Assembly: GCF_042100115.1 (NCBI RefSeq)
Contig: NC_091274.1
Location: 2,914,001 to 2,978,000 of the forward strand
Direction of reading: 5' to 3'
Length of the DNA: 64,000 nt
Origin: Alternaria dauci
Taxonomy: Eukaryota; Ascomycota; Dothideomycetes; Pleosporales; Pleosporaceae
The position numbers and the translations under genes are program-made. The notes beneath the pieces are model-generated. The model saw only the letters and a program-made list of their open reading frames with translations, did not search any database and was not told where the DNA came from. Shown here piece by piece: positions 36,484-46,020 of the stretch (positions within the stretch are counted from its first letter, which is position 1; each line of letters opens with the position of its first letter).

Positions 36484-37070
36484 GTTTGCGGTAGTGTTGA
36501 TGTTTTGGGATAAAAAGGTTGTATGTAGGGGTATCAAAAGTGTCTAGTTGGAATTGAAGCGTGGAAGTAAGATGAAGAAGCTGTTGTTGAGCAGCAGCAG
36601 CACTTCTTACAGCTTAGTGGGGTTACCGCGGGGCTAGTGACGTCGGATCGTTCTGAGCTGTTATAGCATCCGGCAAAACTCGGGCTTGGGTGAGCTGTCT
36701 ATGGAACAATGGAGACTTGCTGAAATTTCTTCTTTCTATTGGCAACTATCGCGATCATGTATTGTCCATTGATCACAGCTTGCCGTCCGGGTGTCGGATA
36801 GATACGGAAGCCGGACGCGTTACTTGAGGACATTGATGACTCCCGAGGTCCTATCGTATTATCTAATTTCGTGTAGCAAAAGATGCGTTACAGCACACTC
36901 ATTGTCACCTGCTTCGTGGTGTCGCAGGATGAAGCGATGATGAAAGAGCGGGGTCGCTAACGTGATCGTCCCGCATGCTATTGCTCCTTAGCTTTCAGCC
37001 TCATAGCCGGCCGACAACATTCACATGCAAGCTCCAGCTGGCCACCCGGAACGACACCTGCACCACGACC
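36484..37070. promoter_or_regulatory. Divergent upstream region of tpi1 and the CHY zinc-finger gene
   Basis: 587 bp lie between the two starts. The part next to tpi1 would hold the promoter of a highly expressed glycolytic gene. No specific binding site was assigned. Confidence 0.4.
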
Positions 37071-37436
37071 ATGTCCGAAACTATCGTGATGTCCGATACC
37101 CAAGAAACTCCGATTGTCCACGGCATCTCGGTAACATCGCTGACGCAATGCGCTCACTGGCACTCCCCGCTCGACATCATCGCCATCAAGCACTTTTGCT
37201 GCCAAAAGTTCTACGCCTGCATCAGCTGTCATGACGCCTGCGAATCGCACCGATCTGGTTCGTGGCCTCTTACGCAAAGAGATGAGAGTGCAGTGGTTTG
37301 CGGGCGGTGCAAGCACGTTCTGACCATTGCCGAGTACATGGAGAGCGGAAGCAAATGTACGCAATGTGCAAGCGCATTCAACCCAGGGTGCAAGAATCAT
37401 TGGGAGCTGTACTTTGATCTTCAAAAAGAGCTGTAA
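37071..37436 (+). CDS. CHY zinc-finger protein
   Basis: Protein of 121 aa with a CHY-type zinc finger. The chain reads HGISVTSLTQCAHWHSP, then IKHFCCQKFYACISCHDACESH, VVCGRCKHVLTIAEYM and CTQCASAFNPGCKNHWELYF, so the Cys/His ligands of the family are all visible. The yeast relative Hot13 is a mitochondrial intermembrane-space protein linked to zinc handling and small-Tim/Mia40 oxidation; whether this one acts there is inference. An in-frame upstream ATG at 36975 would add a 32-residue extension of hydrophobic and basic residues. I chose 37071 because the conserved part starts soon after and the context (GACCATGTCC) is good. Confidence 0.85.
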   Translation: MSETIVMSDTQETPIVHGISVTSLTQCAHWHSPLDIIAIKHFCCQKFYACISCHDACESHRSGSWPLTQRDESAVVCGRCKHVLTIAEYMESGSKCTQCASAFNPGCKNHWELYFDLQKEL

Positions 37437-38157
37437 CCTTGATTTGAAGGAATGATCATAGAAGAGTAGTAGCTGATGAGTAGGAGCTGAAGGGTGTGTG
37501 TATCGTGGTCATCGCAGTCCCGTGGTTGGAATGGATTTCGGGAACTGAAGGGCCACGATTTCGCAAATCGATCAGCATAACTTCAGCATTTCCATCAATA
37601 TCCAGGCTTCTACGTCGACATATACTGGTAGTGGTATTCACCTACCACATGCATCAGACCTCTCGCAGCATACTCCGTGTCGGTATAGACAACCAGGTCC
37701 CCGTCCCTCTAGCTCAAGTATTCTTCAACAACACGAAAAGCCTCAATCATGTCTCTGATATGTTGCCGATTACCCTCCCAACCTGCATCCGACATTCAAA
37801 GCGCACTCAGAATGACATACAAGAGGTTTTCATCCACTTCTACCGTGGGATGCCGAAGCTACGCGTTGAGCGAATGTCACAACCACCGATCGTTCCATCT
37901 ATGCGCACCTACGAGACGCTGAGGACAGGAAGACGTATTCTCCTTCATGCGGGCTTTTTGCGTGTAGATTAACGTAGAAAAGGGGACTGTATGTGCTTGC
38001 AATGCGGAAGAGAAGCAATCGCGCGCTGGATGCTGGAAGCGAACGCCTTGGACTCCCTCGGCATGCCGACCGGTGGTTTTAAAATGCTATTCGATGGTGA
38101 CTCATACCTTGAGTTCGTAGGACAAGTCTTTAGCACTTTGTGCAATTGCTGACCCGT
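37437..38157. other. Region between the CHY gene and the HET gene
   Basis: Contains the minus-strand RNase H-like relic listed separately. The plus-strand open frame 37496-37972 is best explained as the complement of that relic. Nothing else is supported. Confidence 0.4.
37620..37912 (-). pseudogene. Decayed RNase H-like domain
   Basis: On the minus strand, fragments in different frames and separated by stops resemble a fungal RNase HI-type domain in the right order. VRIDGTIGGC lies near 37905-37876 (like the first Asp strand). MIEAFRVVEEYLS follows (like the AEL-containing helix). After one stop comes GDLVVYTDTEYAARGLMH near 37705-37650 (like the TDS-Y strand and helix). No single frame covers them and no intron set rescues them, so I call a relic. 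The match is from memory of the fold's motifs only. Confidence 0.4.
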
Positions 38158-39816
38158 TTACCGGATTCTATAAAGCTTTCTTTCTCCTGGTGGATCCCTG
38201 ACAACATCTATGTCCCATATACAATCATCTCCGTTCGAATTGGCCAGGTAGTATGCAGTTTCGTCTTTCACAGGTTCGAAAGCCCTGTGACAATCTTGGT
38301 ACCTCTCCATTCGACCTCCCCAGCCCACAACTTCATACATGTCGCCTGACACGACACATTTTCGGAGAAGAAAGTTCGATGGGCCTGGCTCCAATGAGAC
38401 AAATATATCACTACGCCTAGGACTTCCCATGCATCTCCATGTTACTGTGGCTTCAAGTTCACTGCTCCCTAACAAGAAGCGAACCAAGCCGCGCTTGAAA
38501 ATGTGAAATTCGCGGTGCGTGTTGTCATGTTCTTGCGAATCCAACTTCGCTTCGATATCATCATCCATTTCGTTATCCACAGAGTATGTTTCGTCGTATC
38601 CATCGAAGTTGACGTGCTTAGATAGCCAAGTTAATGTACCCCATGCCCTCCCATATAGCACAAGAGGCGTTACTGATACTGACTGACCCAGCTTCGAAGA
38701 AGTAGTTACATGTTCCGATGGTATTGAAGCGCCAACTTCCCTCATAGGATTATTGATGACAAACTGTTCGACAAGTGCATCGCCCTTATTATTCCAGATT
38801 TCGGTTTGCACCTCACCTGAAATTGAGCATCTTGTTTCAACTTCCGGCCAATTGAAGACATGCGACCTATTTTGTTGTAAGGCGCACAATCTCAGTATAC
38901 CGGTACTTTGAGTATCCCGTATGATGGACCTAGTAACGTCGCCGCATGTCTCCTCGTAACTCTTAAGATAACTAACAGGAAATGGTGCTTTTACATTATG
39001 CTTGAGGGTGGACATCATTCCTAAGACGGAAAAGATGTGGTCATGTTGCTTGGAAGCTTGGAAGCCTTTTCCTTGCTTCAACAAGTCTAGTAGCTTTAGT
39101 CTCCGGGAGGAATACAGTCCTTCGAGCGCCATCAGGTTTTGGGTAGCATCGTGGCCAAATCTGGAGTTCAGAGTTGTCAAGGTGCGCAGATTTCCAGTAA
39201 AGTGTTCCCAGGTTGTTGAGAAGTCAGGAGAGCAGACATCGAGCCTCTCGGCGGCGAACACTTCTTGGCGGACCCAGGTCCGTCTGAACCACGTATAGTC
39301 CAGGATCGACTTCCATAGCTGTTCCTTATGATTCGAGCAGGCCAGTATATCCACGTCGGGCCCGCAATCCTTGTTGCAGCGCCGGACAATGTTGTGAACC
39401 GGCTCTGATTCACCGAGCCATACAATCACGGTACTAGCCTTGGAGTAAATGTTCTTCATCCGAGGGATCTGAACAGCTTTCTCAACCAGGTCGTCCTGGT
39501 TGATGCAAAGGAAATCAATCCAAATATATCGTTCATCTTGTGGCCGTCGAAGGTACCTGAGTGCCGAAGCCAGATTGTCTCTCAAGAGAATCGTGACCCA
39601 ATCGCAAATGCACTCGACAGAAGGCGGTGCAGTTCCCCAAGCGTACGAAAGCGCATCGTATGTGACTATCGTGTCGTGGTTGATGACAGCCCCAGTTTTC
39701 AGATCCACCAAATTAACGACAACGAGGTTGAGTTGCAGAATGGCTGACGGGTCTTCGCTTGGTTTGATGAGGACAAGGCGCGTTTGCCATTCATGGATCT
39801 TGGAATAATAACACAT
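38158..39816 (-). CDS. HET-domain (heterokaryon incompatibility-type) protein
   Basis: Single-exon gene of 552 aa. The HET domain occupies about residues 48-190 and shows its three usual blocks: VTYDALSYAWG (53-61), RYIWIDFLCINQDD (96-109) and KASTVIVWLGES (127-137). HET domains are related to TIR folds and, in known cases, trigger cell death on non-self recognition; the role of this member is not known. The C-terminal 350 residues have no recognised repeats or NACHT partner. A poorly conserved accessory setting (RNase H relic, no housekeeping neighbour within 2 kb on this side) fits the family's patchy distribution. Confidence 0.88.
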   Translation of the reverse strand: MCYYSKIHEWQTRLVLIKPSEDPSAILQLNLVVVNLVDLKTGAVINHDTIVTYDALSYAWGTAPPSVECICDWVTILLRDNLASALRYLRRPQDERYIWIDFLCINQDDLVEKAVQIPRMKNIYSKASTVIVWLGESEPVHNIVRRCNKDCGPDVDILACSNHKEQLWKSILDYTWFRRTWVRQEVFAAERLDVCSPDFSTTWEHFTGNLRTLTTLNSRFGHDATQNLMALEGLYSSRRLKLLDLLKQGKGFQASKQHDHIFSVLGMMSTLKHNVKAPFPVSYLKSYEETCGDVTRSIIRDTQSTGILRLCALQQNRSHVFNWPEVETRCSISGEVQTEIWNNKGDALVEQFVINNPMREVGASIPSEHVTTSSKLGQSVSVTPLVLYGRAWGTLTWLSKHVNFDGYDETYSVDNEMDDDIEAKLDSQEHDNTHREFHIFKRGLVRFLLGSSELEATVTWRCMGSPRRSDIFVSLEPGPSNFLLRKCVVSGDMYEVVGWGGRMERYQDCHRAFEPVKDETAYYLANSNGDDCIWDIDVVRDPPGERKLYRIR

Positions 39817-40697
39817 GGCCGCCGTCGGTGTGTGGTAGCTTTTCTTAGACCCTGAGAAGGTGGATCATGACGAGACGCGAGCGGCCGTAGATCGTTGATG
39901 GTGAGTAAACATGTGGAGGAGACGTAGGCAGCAGCGCCAGGCTGAGCGCTGTTGCCCCGCCTTAGCTTACGTCGAAAGTTCTGGATGTTATGTGGCTTGA
40001 ACAGGCAGGGACTCCTGCGTCTCCTACAAGGCTGCTCGTAAGCGAGCTTTGAAGTACAACATTCCTCCCACCCCAAGAAGGCTACTATACGCTAATAGAG
40101 ACATTTTGTCCTAGAGTATCACCGCTTAGTCTCGTTGTGTCGTAATATATGTAATTAATGTTAAGCTTAATTCTGCCTCTAACTTGAACCCCTCGAAAGA
40201 GATGGTGCGTTCCGCGGTTTCATCTCAACTCCGGACGACAGCGATGCCGACACAACCAACACCAGCACCAGCGACCAAAGCGCACGATTGGTAACCTCAG
40301 CGCTCGCTGCGTAATGTATAATAGCCTTTATGTTGCATTCGGCCCTTCTTCGCCATATTCCGACATGTGCTTTGTACAGCGATGGACCAACTTGTCGCCA
40401 ATGGACCCAACATCCGGCGTTAGACCCATAGGCGGATCCATGCGACCCACCACCGTTGTTGCTCCAACGCATCATTAGCGGAGGCTTGACTACCATATAG
40501 CCTACAAGGCAATACAATCACTAAACAAAGCTTACATTCTTGTTAGCCGTTTGTCCGCCAGTCTATTACTACTCTCGTGCGATACAACACAAAAAGCAAT
40601 GGAAACTCGACATCTACTTCTATACTCAACTCATCCAACTTCTTCTCTACAACCTCAACTCTTACAGAGTCTCGATCCCAAGTTTCATTAAAGCAAC
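39817..40697. other. Intergenic, no supported gene
   Basis: 881 bp upstream of both the HET gene and the decarboxylase gene. A minus-strand frame at 40179-40517 (112 codons) has one hydrophobic stretch but no other support. The segment 40060-40180 is AT-rich. Confidence 0.4.
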
Positions 40698-41435
40698 ATG
40701 CCTTTTGGAAAGCGCCCCGTCACCAACGACCCCATCCCGCAACATGACCCTCCCTACAGCAACCAAGTCCCCGACTTCTCCGACGTCACCATCCTAACCA
40801 TCCGCTACCGCACATCCTACGCCAGCATCAGCAACCTCATCCCCGACGTGCTCGAAGTCGACGAAGAGCCCCTAGTAACCGCGACACTCCTCGACTACGG
40901 CGTCGCCCCCGCCGGCCCCTTCAAAGAACTCATCCACACCGTCGAAGCCAAGTACCGCGGCAAAACCTACGAATTCTGTCTCTCCCTGATTCTCGACCTC
41001 GAAGCCGGTCTCCTGGCCGGCAGAGAACCAACCGGGTTTCCAAAACGACTAGGCCGCTTGTCCCTCAACCCAAGCACAACAGCGACAACGACAGGCCACG
41101 TCGAGCGCCCCGTTGGCCAGACGTTTGTGAATTTTAGCTTCGACGCAAAGACGAAGCAGAGCAAGCCTGCGAAGCTAGACAAGCCGTTTTTGAACTTGCG
41201 CGTTATCCCGTCGCCGGTTGCGGGCGCGGAGCCGTCGGTCAAGGATCTGGTGCCTGTGGATTTTGAATTGCGGCCGAAGGAGGCGTGGGACGGGGTGGGG
41301 AGGTTGTCGTTTCCGGAGAATGCTCCGCAGACGGAGCCGGTGAATAAGATGGATGTGTTGCGGTATGAAGGGGCGTCGTTGGCGTTTGGGACGGCGGCTG
41401 TGTTGCATCCTTCCAAGGAGGTTTTTACGTTGTGA
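40698..41435 (+). CDS. Acetoacetate decarboxylase-like protein
   Basis: Single-exon gene of 245 aa, the size of acetoacetate decarboxylases. The key block is LLAGREPTGFPKRLGRLSL at residues 106-123, where Lys116 aligns with the Schiff-base lysine of the clostridial enzyme (GRE..G.PK). The FEFCLSLILD-like strand just before it (EFCLSLILDLE) also matches. The protein therefore probably keeps imine chemistry. Fungal members often act on other beta-keto or related acids, so the substrate is not assigned. No targeting signal is seen. It converges with the UPRT gene (215 bp between stops); no pathway link is implied. Confidence 0.85.
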   Translation: MPFGKRPVTNDPIPQHDPPYSNQVPDFSDVTILTIRYRTSYASISNLIPDVLEVDEEPLVTATLLDYGVAPAGPFKELIHTVEAKYRGKTYEFCLSLILDLEAGLLAGREPTGFPKRLGRLSLNPSTTATTTGHVERPVGQTFVNFSFDAKTKQSKPAKLDKPFLNLRVIPSPVAGAEPSVKDLVPVDFELRPKEAWDGVGRLSFPENAPQTEPVNKMDVLRYEGASLAFGTAAVLHPSKEVFTL

Positions 41436-41650
41436 GGGATGGAGAAGGAAAGATGTGGTGTGGAGTGAAAGAGAGTAGAAATGCGACATAAAAAGCAAGT
41501 TGCTATTTTTTGTGAACGTGAGGTCGTAACAACACTTCAAAGTGTGACAACTGAACGTAAGAGTCGTGACCAAAGCACATGAAATCCGTCCAGATATCCA
41601 CACTCTTCATGACACATGTTCCATTTGCCATTACAATCATAACCTCCTAC

Positions 41651-42550
41651 CTATTTTCCCAACGTCATAAACAGCCTATCTCCAATATCCCCCAGACCCG
41701 GCTTAATCATTCCCTTGCCATCAACCTCCTTGTCACACCCACCAACCCACACCTCAACGCCCTCCTCCCACTCGCCACACGCCTTCTGCAGCCCCTCCTC
41801 CGTCGCCAATATACTCACGACAATGATCCTCTTGACGCCCCAGTCCTTGAGCGTATCAATGGCCGCCTGTGCCGTTGCACCCGTGGCGATAATGGGGTCT
41901 ACGATGATGGCGAGCTCTGGCTGCGGAGACGTTGAGCCCGCGGTGGTGGTGTGCGGGGTGTGGTAGGGCAGGTTGTTGTAGTATTCTACGGGCTGGAGGG
42001 TGGATTTCTCGCGGTAGAGACCGAGGTGGTGGATGGGGACGGGGGCGGGGAGGAGCGAGGAGAGGGCGGGGACCATGGAGAGGCCGGAGCGCAGGATGGG
42101 GACGAGGGATATGGAGGTGGGTGCGGGCGAGGTGGTGGTGGTGGTGTACTCGTAGCCGAGGGGGGATTTGTCCTGGGTGGGGGGTTAGTGGGAGGTGTGG
42201 TATAGCATTGATTGTATGGATGTTGTCCAGGGGATTAGTGTTATTATGGGGATTAGTGTTGTTATGGTGATATGGAATCTTCTTATGGGATATGTGTTAC
42301 GGAATACCACCCCACTTGGGGATGTGATGTGATGTGACGGGATGAATGAGAAACAAGGACGTACTGTGCCTGCGGGTTGTGCCTTTAGGCCCGCAGCCAG
42401 GGCTTCGTAGCCGATCATGAGAGCGAGTTCATGCACGAGCGTTTGCGCATCTTTGGACCCTGTGCTCGCCGACCGTAGCTGTGAGAGCTTCGCCTGGAGA
42501 CATGGGTGTGTGGAGACGTGAGCGTTCTTGGGGAGGTTGATGCCAGACAT
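41651..42550 (-). CDS. fur1: Uracil phosphoribosyltransferase
   Basis: Pyrimidine-salvage enzyme making UMP from uracil and PRPP. Exons 42550-42365 and 42172-41651 give 235 aa. The N-terminal helix region (HVSTHPCLQAKLSQLRS) and LVHELALMIGYEA match the family. LVPILRSGLSMVPAL lies near residues 83-97, and the PRPP loop IIVDPIIATGATAQAAID near 150-166. The C-terminus ends GLGDIGDRLFMTLGK, the usual uracil-binding GDxGDR tail. The single intron (192 nt) is long for this window but has clean GT-AG ends and phase 0. The start is divergent with FEX (563 bp). Confidence 0.95.
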
Positions 42551-43113
42551 GTTGACTCTGAATTAGCAAGAAAACGTAAATAATAACGTTGAAACGGATT
42601 TGGTATTCTAAAATATATAGTCGTGGTCAGGTTGCTTTACTTGTCCGTTCGAGAAGGTGCATGAGACAAGCGCGTAGTCACGCCTACGCTCCCCACATGC
42701 CGGCGATAACAGATGGCACGGCGTCGGGCAGCTCCGTGACCTGAAACCTTGTCACGCTCTCGGCTACGGCATGACACCTGACCAGGGTCCGATGCGCCAA
42801 TCGGAGAAAATGGCTTTCTCTTCCATTCGTCGCGTGGCTTTGCATAAGCAAACGTTGCTGGAGATTTGACTTTTTCTTATTTGGCGCACGAGGACGGAGG
42901 GAGAGGGAGGCCAGGCAAGATGCGTTGATATACGTGTACAATCCCCTTCCTCGGCACTGCCACGTCCTTGTCGTCATCACAAAAGTAAGCATGGCGCATT
43001 ACTTCAAGTTGCACGCGGCGTCGAGCTGAAGTACTTCGGCCTTATACATAAGAGGTTGTCAAGCTCGGTACCGCGCGTCATAGCACTTCCAATCTGCAGG
43101 CACACGGGACGGA
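42551..43113. promoter_or_regulatory. Divergent upstream region of fur1 and fex
   Basis: 563 bp between two divergent starts; no coding sequence supported. Specific sites were not assigned. Confidence 0.4.
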
Positions 43114-44973
43114 ATGCCAGCTATGGCCAACTCTGCAACTGTCTCCGTCGACCACCAAGACATACCGTCGAGACGCGAGTCGCATTACAACAACCAGCGC
43201 TCGTCGCTGCGTTCGTCGACCCTCTCGGAAGAGTCGGTGCATCGCCTGCGACCACGCTCCCCAACACACACCGACCTACGCTACCTGTACGACTTCAACC
43301 TCGACCTGGAAAAAGTTACCTCGGAGCGTGCGGATAGCGAAGGCGAACCCGATTCTCCCTCCTCGACTGCCTCGCCCGCGCCCAATGTGCCGTATACCTC
43401 GCGCCAGCGCAATCGGCCAGACCGACACTCTACAAAGCACACCTCGCTCAGCACTCTCTCCTCACCACCTGGAGGCGGACAAGCAAAGTCCGGTGAAGAC
43501 GTGCTCGCCCCAGAATCCTGGCTGCACCTCTACAATCAAAACGCGCAGTCGCCCAATCTCCCACAGCCCTTGCACACACCCAGGACGCGGGGGCAGAGCA
43601 GACATTCAGATCCAGAGTACGCGAGTGGCCCTGCGTCTCAAACACGGCTGCAGCCGCCATCGCGAAGACCCTCTTTCCCGTTCGGGCGAGCAGCAACAGG
43701 GTCCCAGTTGGACATTACCGCCTTGCCCAGTATGTCGCCTGTCCAAGAGCATGGTAAGCACAGCCATGCTCGAAACTACGACCCTCACGCAGAGTACTAC
43801 CTCCGCTCCAAGCGCACCCCCAGCGCGCAAAAAGCATCGAGACTAGCTACAGAAGTCTACGTCGTCTCGTACCTAATCTTCTTCTCGATATGGGGCACGC
43901 TCGCTCGCGTAGGTCTGCAGGCCCTGACGTTCTACCCTGGCGCCCCAGTCGTCTTCTCAGAACTATGGGCCAATGTCGCAGGGACCTTCATCATGGGCTT
44001 CCTATCCGAAGACCGCCGTCTCTTCGCTGCGGAATGGGGTCAGCACGAGCACTGCGATAGCCATAGCAGCACGCAAGGCGAAAAACTACCAGAGCCATCC
44101 GACCACCCCGCCGACCCCAAGCACGACAAGGCGCGGCATGGCAAAGTCAAAAAAACAATACCATTGTACATTGGCCTTGCAACAGGCTTCTGCGGCTCTT
44201 TTACCAGTTTCTCATCCTTTATCCGCGACGTCTTCCTCTCGCTGTCAAACGACCTCAAGACTCCAGTCAACCATCCTTATCCCGCAAACACAGTTATCCC
44301 GTCCGCAACTACGACTGTACCGCGGAACGCGGGATACAGCGTCATGGCCATTCTCGCCACCATCATCATCACAATCGCGACGTGCTACTGCGCGCTGCAC
44401 ATGGGCGCGCATCTTGCGCTCGCGCTGGACCGTGTCACGCCTAGCCTGCCGTTTCGTTTCACGCGAAGGGTCCTGGATCCGGTGTGCGTGGTGCTGGGGT
44501 GGGGCGTGTGGTTCGGTGCTATTATCATGGTGTGTTTACCGCCGCACGTTGCGTGGCGGTCGCAAGCACTGTTCGCTGTTGTATTTTCGCCCGCGGGGAG
44601 TTTGGTACGGTATTATGTTTCTTTGGTGCTGAATCCTGTGAATTTGGCGTTTCCGCTCGGCACGTTTACGGTTAATATCTTCGGGACGGCGGTGCTGGGT
44701 ATGGCGTATGATCTTCAGCATGTTGAGCTGGCTAGTACGGGGCGCGTGGGGGGCAGTGTGGTGGGGTGTGCTGTGCTGCAGGGGGTTATGGATGGGTTTT
44801 GTGGGTGTCTTACGACGGTGTCGACGTGGATTGTGGAGATTGACGCTTTGAAGAGGAGGGCGGCTTATCTGTATGGGGCTGCGAGTGTGGGCGCGGGTCT
44901 GGGGTTGTTGGTGATTATCATGGGGAGTGTGAGGTGGACGGTGGGCTGGCAGGAGATACTTTGTGTGACGTAA
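43114..44973 (+). CDS. fex1: FEX fluoride exporter, tandem CrcB domains
   Basis: Plasma-membrane fluoride channel that protects the cell from fluoride. Single exon, 619 aa. Residues 1-240 are a disordered Ser/Pro/Arg-rich cytoplasmic tail. Two CrcB-like halves follow. Half one has LARVGLQAL (about 263), ELWANVAGTFIMGF (about 285) and GFCGSFTSFSSFIRDVF (about 358). Half two has GSLVRYYVSLVLN (about 496), TFTVNIFGTAVLG (about 517) and GFCGCLTTVSTWIVE (about 561). Each half thus keeps the Arg, Asn and GFCG-T-S elements of the fluoride pathway. Extra membrane segments (GYSVMAILATIIITIATCY, VVLGWGVWFGAIIMVCL) link the halves. Length is larger than yeast Fex1 (375 aa) because of the N-terminal tail and a loop after the first half. 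Confidence 0.95.
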   Translation: MPAMANSATVSVDHQDIPSRRESHYNNQRSSLRSSTLSEESVHRLRPRSPTHTDLRYLYDFNLDLEKVTSERADSEGEPDSPSSTASPAPNVPYTSRQRNRPDRHSTKHTSLSTLSSPPGGGQAKSGEDVLAPESWLHLYNQNAQSPNLPQPLHTPRTRGQSRHSDPEYASGPASQTRLQPPSRRPSFPFGRAATGSQLDITALPSMSPVQEHGKHSHARNYDPHAEYYLRSKRTPSAQKASRLATEVYVVSYLIFFSIWGTLARVGLQALTFYPGAPVVFSELWANVAGTFIMGFLSEDRRLFAAEWGQHEHCDSHSSTQGEKLPEPSDHPADPKHDKARHGKVKKTIPLYIGLATGFCGSFTSFSSFIRDVFLSLSNDLKTPVNHPYPANTVIPSATTTVPRNAGYSVMAILATIIITIATCYCALHMGAHLALALDRVTPSLPFRFTRRVLDPVCVVLGWGVWFGAIIMVCLPPHVAWRSQALFAVVFSPAGSLVRYYVSLVLNPVNLAFPLGTFTVNIFGTAVLGMAYDLQHVELASTGRVGGSVVGCAVLQGVMDGFCGCLTTVSTWIVEIDALKRRAAYLYGAASVGAGLGLLVIIMGSVRWTVGWQEILCVT

Positions 44974-45190
44974 CGGGGTGTGAGGCAATGCTTATGCACA
45001 GGAAGGGGAGGGCTCGCATTTCCAGGTCTGTTTGGCGTGGTACGATATGGATGGTCTGCAAGAATGATGTTTGGATTTCAATGGCATATGATACATGATA
45101 CGACACCGGAGGATGGCATTTTTTGGCAACTATGTTTACAGCGACGTCTAGCAACGATATACCCAAGATAGAACGAACTTTACAAATACG

Positions 45191-45727
45191 CTAAGCATCA
45201 TGCTTGTCTACTGCCTCGTCTTCGCCTTTCTCCTCCGTAGGCGATTTGAGAACTGTACCTTCTCTGTCCACCACTCGACCTACGTACTGACTCCCGCCAA
45301 AACTATGCATCCTCAATGCTTCGTCGAAGCGCACACGTAGGGCGCGCTGCTGGCCAAGGTTCTGGTTGTTCCCTTGACTTGTCTCTCGCAGATCCAATGG
45401 AACTTCGGCGGTAGTGTCGCTATCAGGAATGGCAATGCGCAAACTCGGAATCAGACGTCGAGTATCTGTATTCTGGAAAGCCGCAGATCGATCTTCGGCT
45501 GTACAGTCCCCATCTACATTCTGCTCCTGTGCTGCTACCCTATGCGCGCCGATCGCCCAGTCACCTTCATCTTCTTCCTCCTCTTCGTGTCTAGTTTGTA
45601 TGCGTCTTCGGCGGTGCGCACGGACAGCTATTGGAGGTCTGACTATTTGTCGCTGCAGCTGTCGTTGTGAAAGTAGCAGGAGAACGATTGTCGTTATGAG
45701 TGCTGACGCTAGTGTTATTTCGATCAT
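45191..45727 (-). CDS. Small single-pass membrane protein, unknown
   Basis: Open frame of 178 aa with an N-terminal hydrophobic segment (TLASALITTIVLLLLS, residues 5-20), then a basic stretch (VRAHRRRRIQTRH) and an acidic run (EEEEEDEGDW), suggesting an anchored protein with a charged cytoplasmic tail. Moderately ordered later part (LRVRFDEALRMHSFGGSQYVGRVVD). No family recognised. It converges on fex (217 bp). The two strands here both have open frames; I favour the minus strand for its ATG-hydrophobic-basic layout. Confidence 0.5.
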   Translation of the reverse strand: MIEITLASALITTIVLLLLSQRQLQRQIVRPPIAVRAHRRRRIQTRHEEEEEDEGDWAIGAHRVAAQEQNVDGDCTAEDRSAAFQNTDTRRLIPSLRIAIPDSDTTAEVPLDLRETSQGNNQNLGQQRALRVRFDEALRMHSFGGSQYVGRVVDREGTVLKSPTEEKGEDEAVDKHDA

Positions 45728-46020
45728 GGTTGGTAGCTTGATATTTTTGAAGGAGAAAGCAGAGAGTCAAGGATGTGAGGAGCATAGAGCAGGAGGCATG
45801 AGTCGAAGAAATGGAAGAACCTAAGGAAACATCCGGGGTGGCGATGCGTTTGTGTTGTCAATTTCCAAACAACCATCTACACACGCCTCTCATACACATG
45901 AAGCAGAATTTGCTGTCCATGCTATTCATACCGCGTGAAGATATGTGAACCACACAGCACTATCACTTATCTTCCAGATAACTGCGCCTCATCCCCCGCC
46001 GTAAACTTCCACACAGCTAT

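Noticed and set aside
37496..37972. 158-codon plus-strand frame between the CHY and HET genes
   Set aside because: No family features; the opposite strand carries ordered RNase H-like fragments that explain the region better.
40179..40517. 112-codon minus-strand frame upstream of the decarboxylase gene
   Set aside because: One hydrophobic run only; composition otherwise unremarkable and no promoter or splice support.
43328..43846. 172-codon frame inside fex
   Set aside because: Shadow of the disordered N-terminal part of FEX in another frame.
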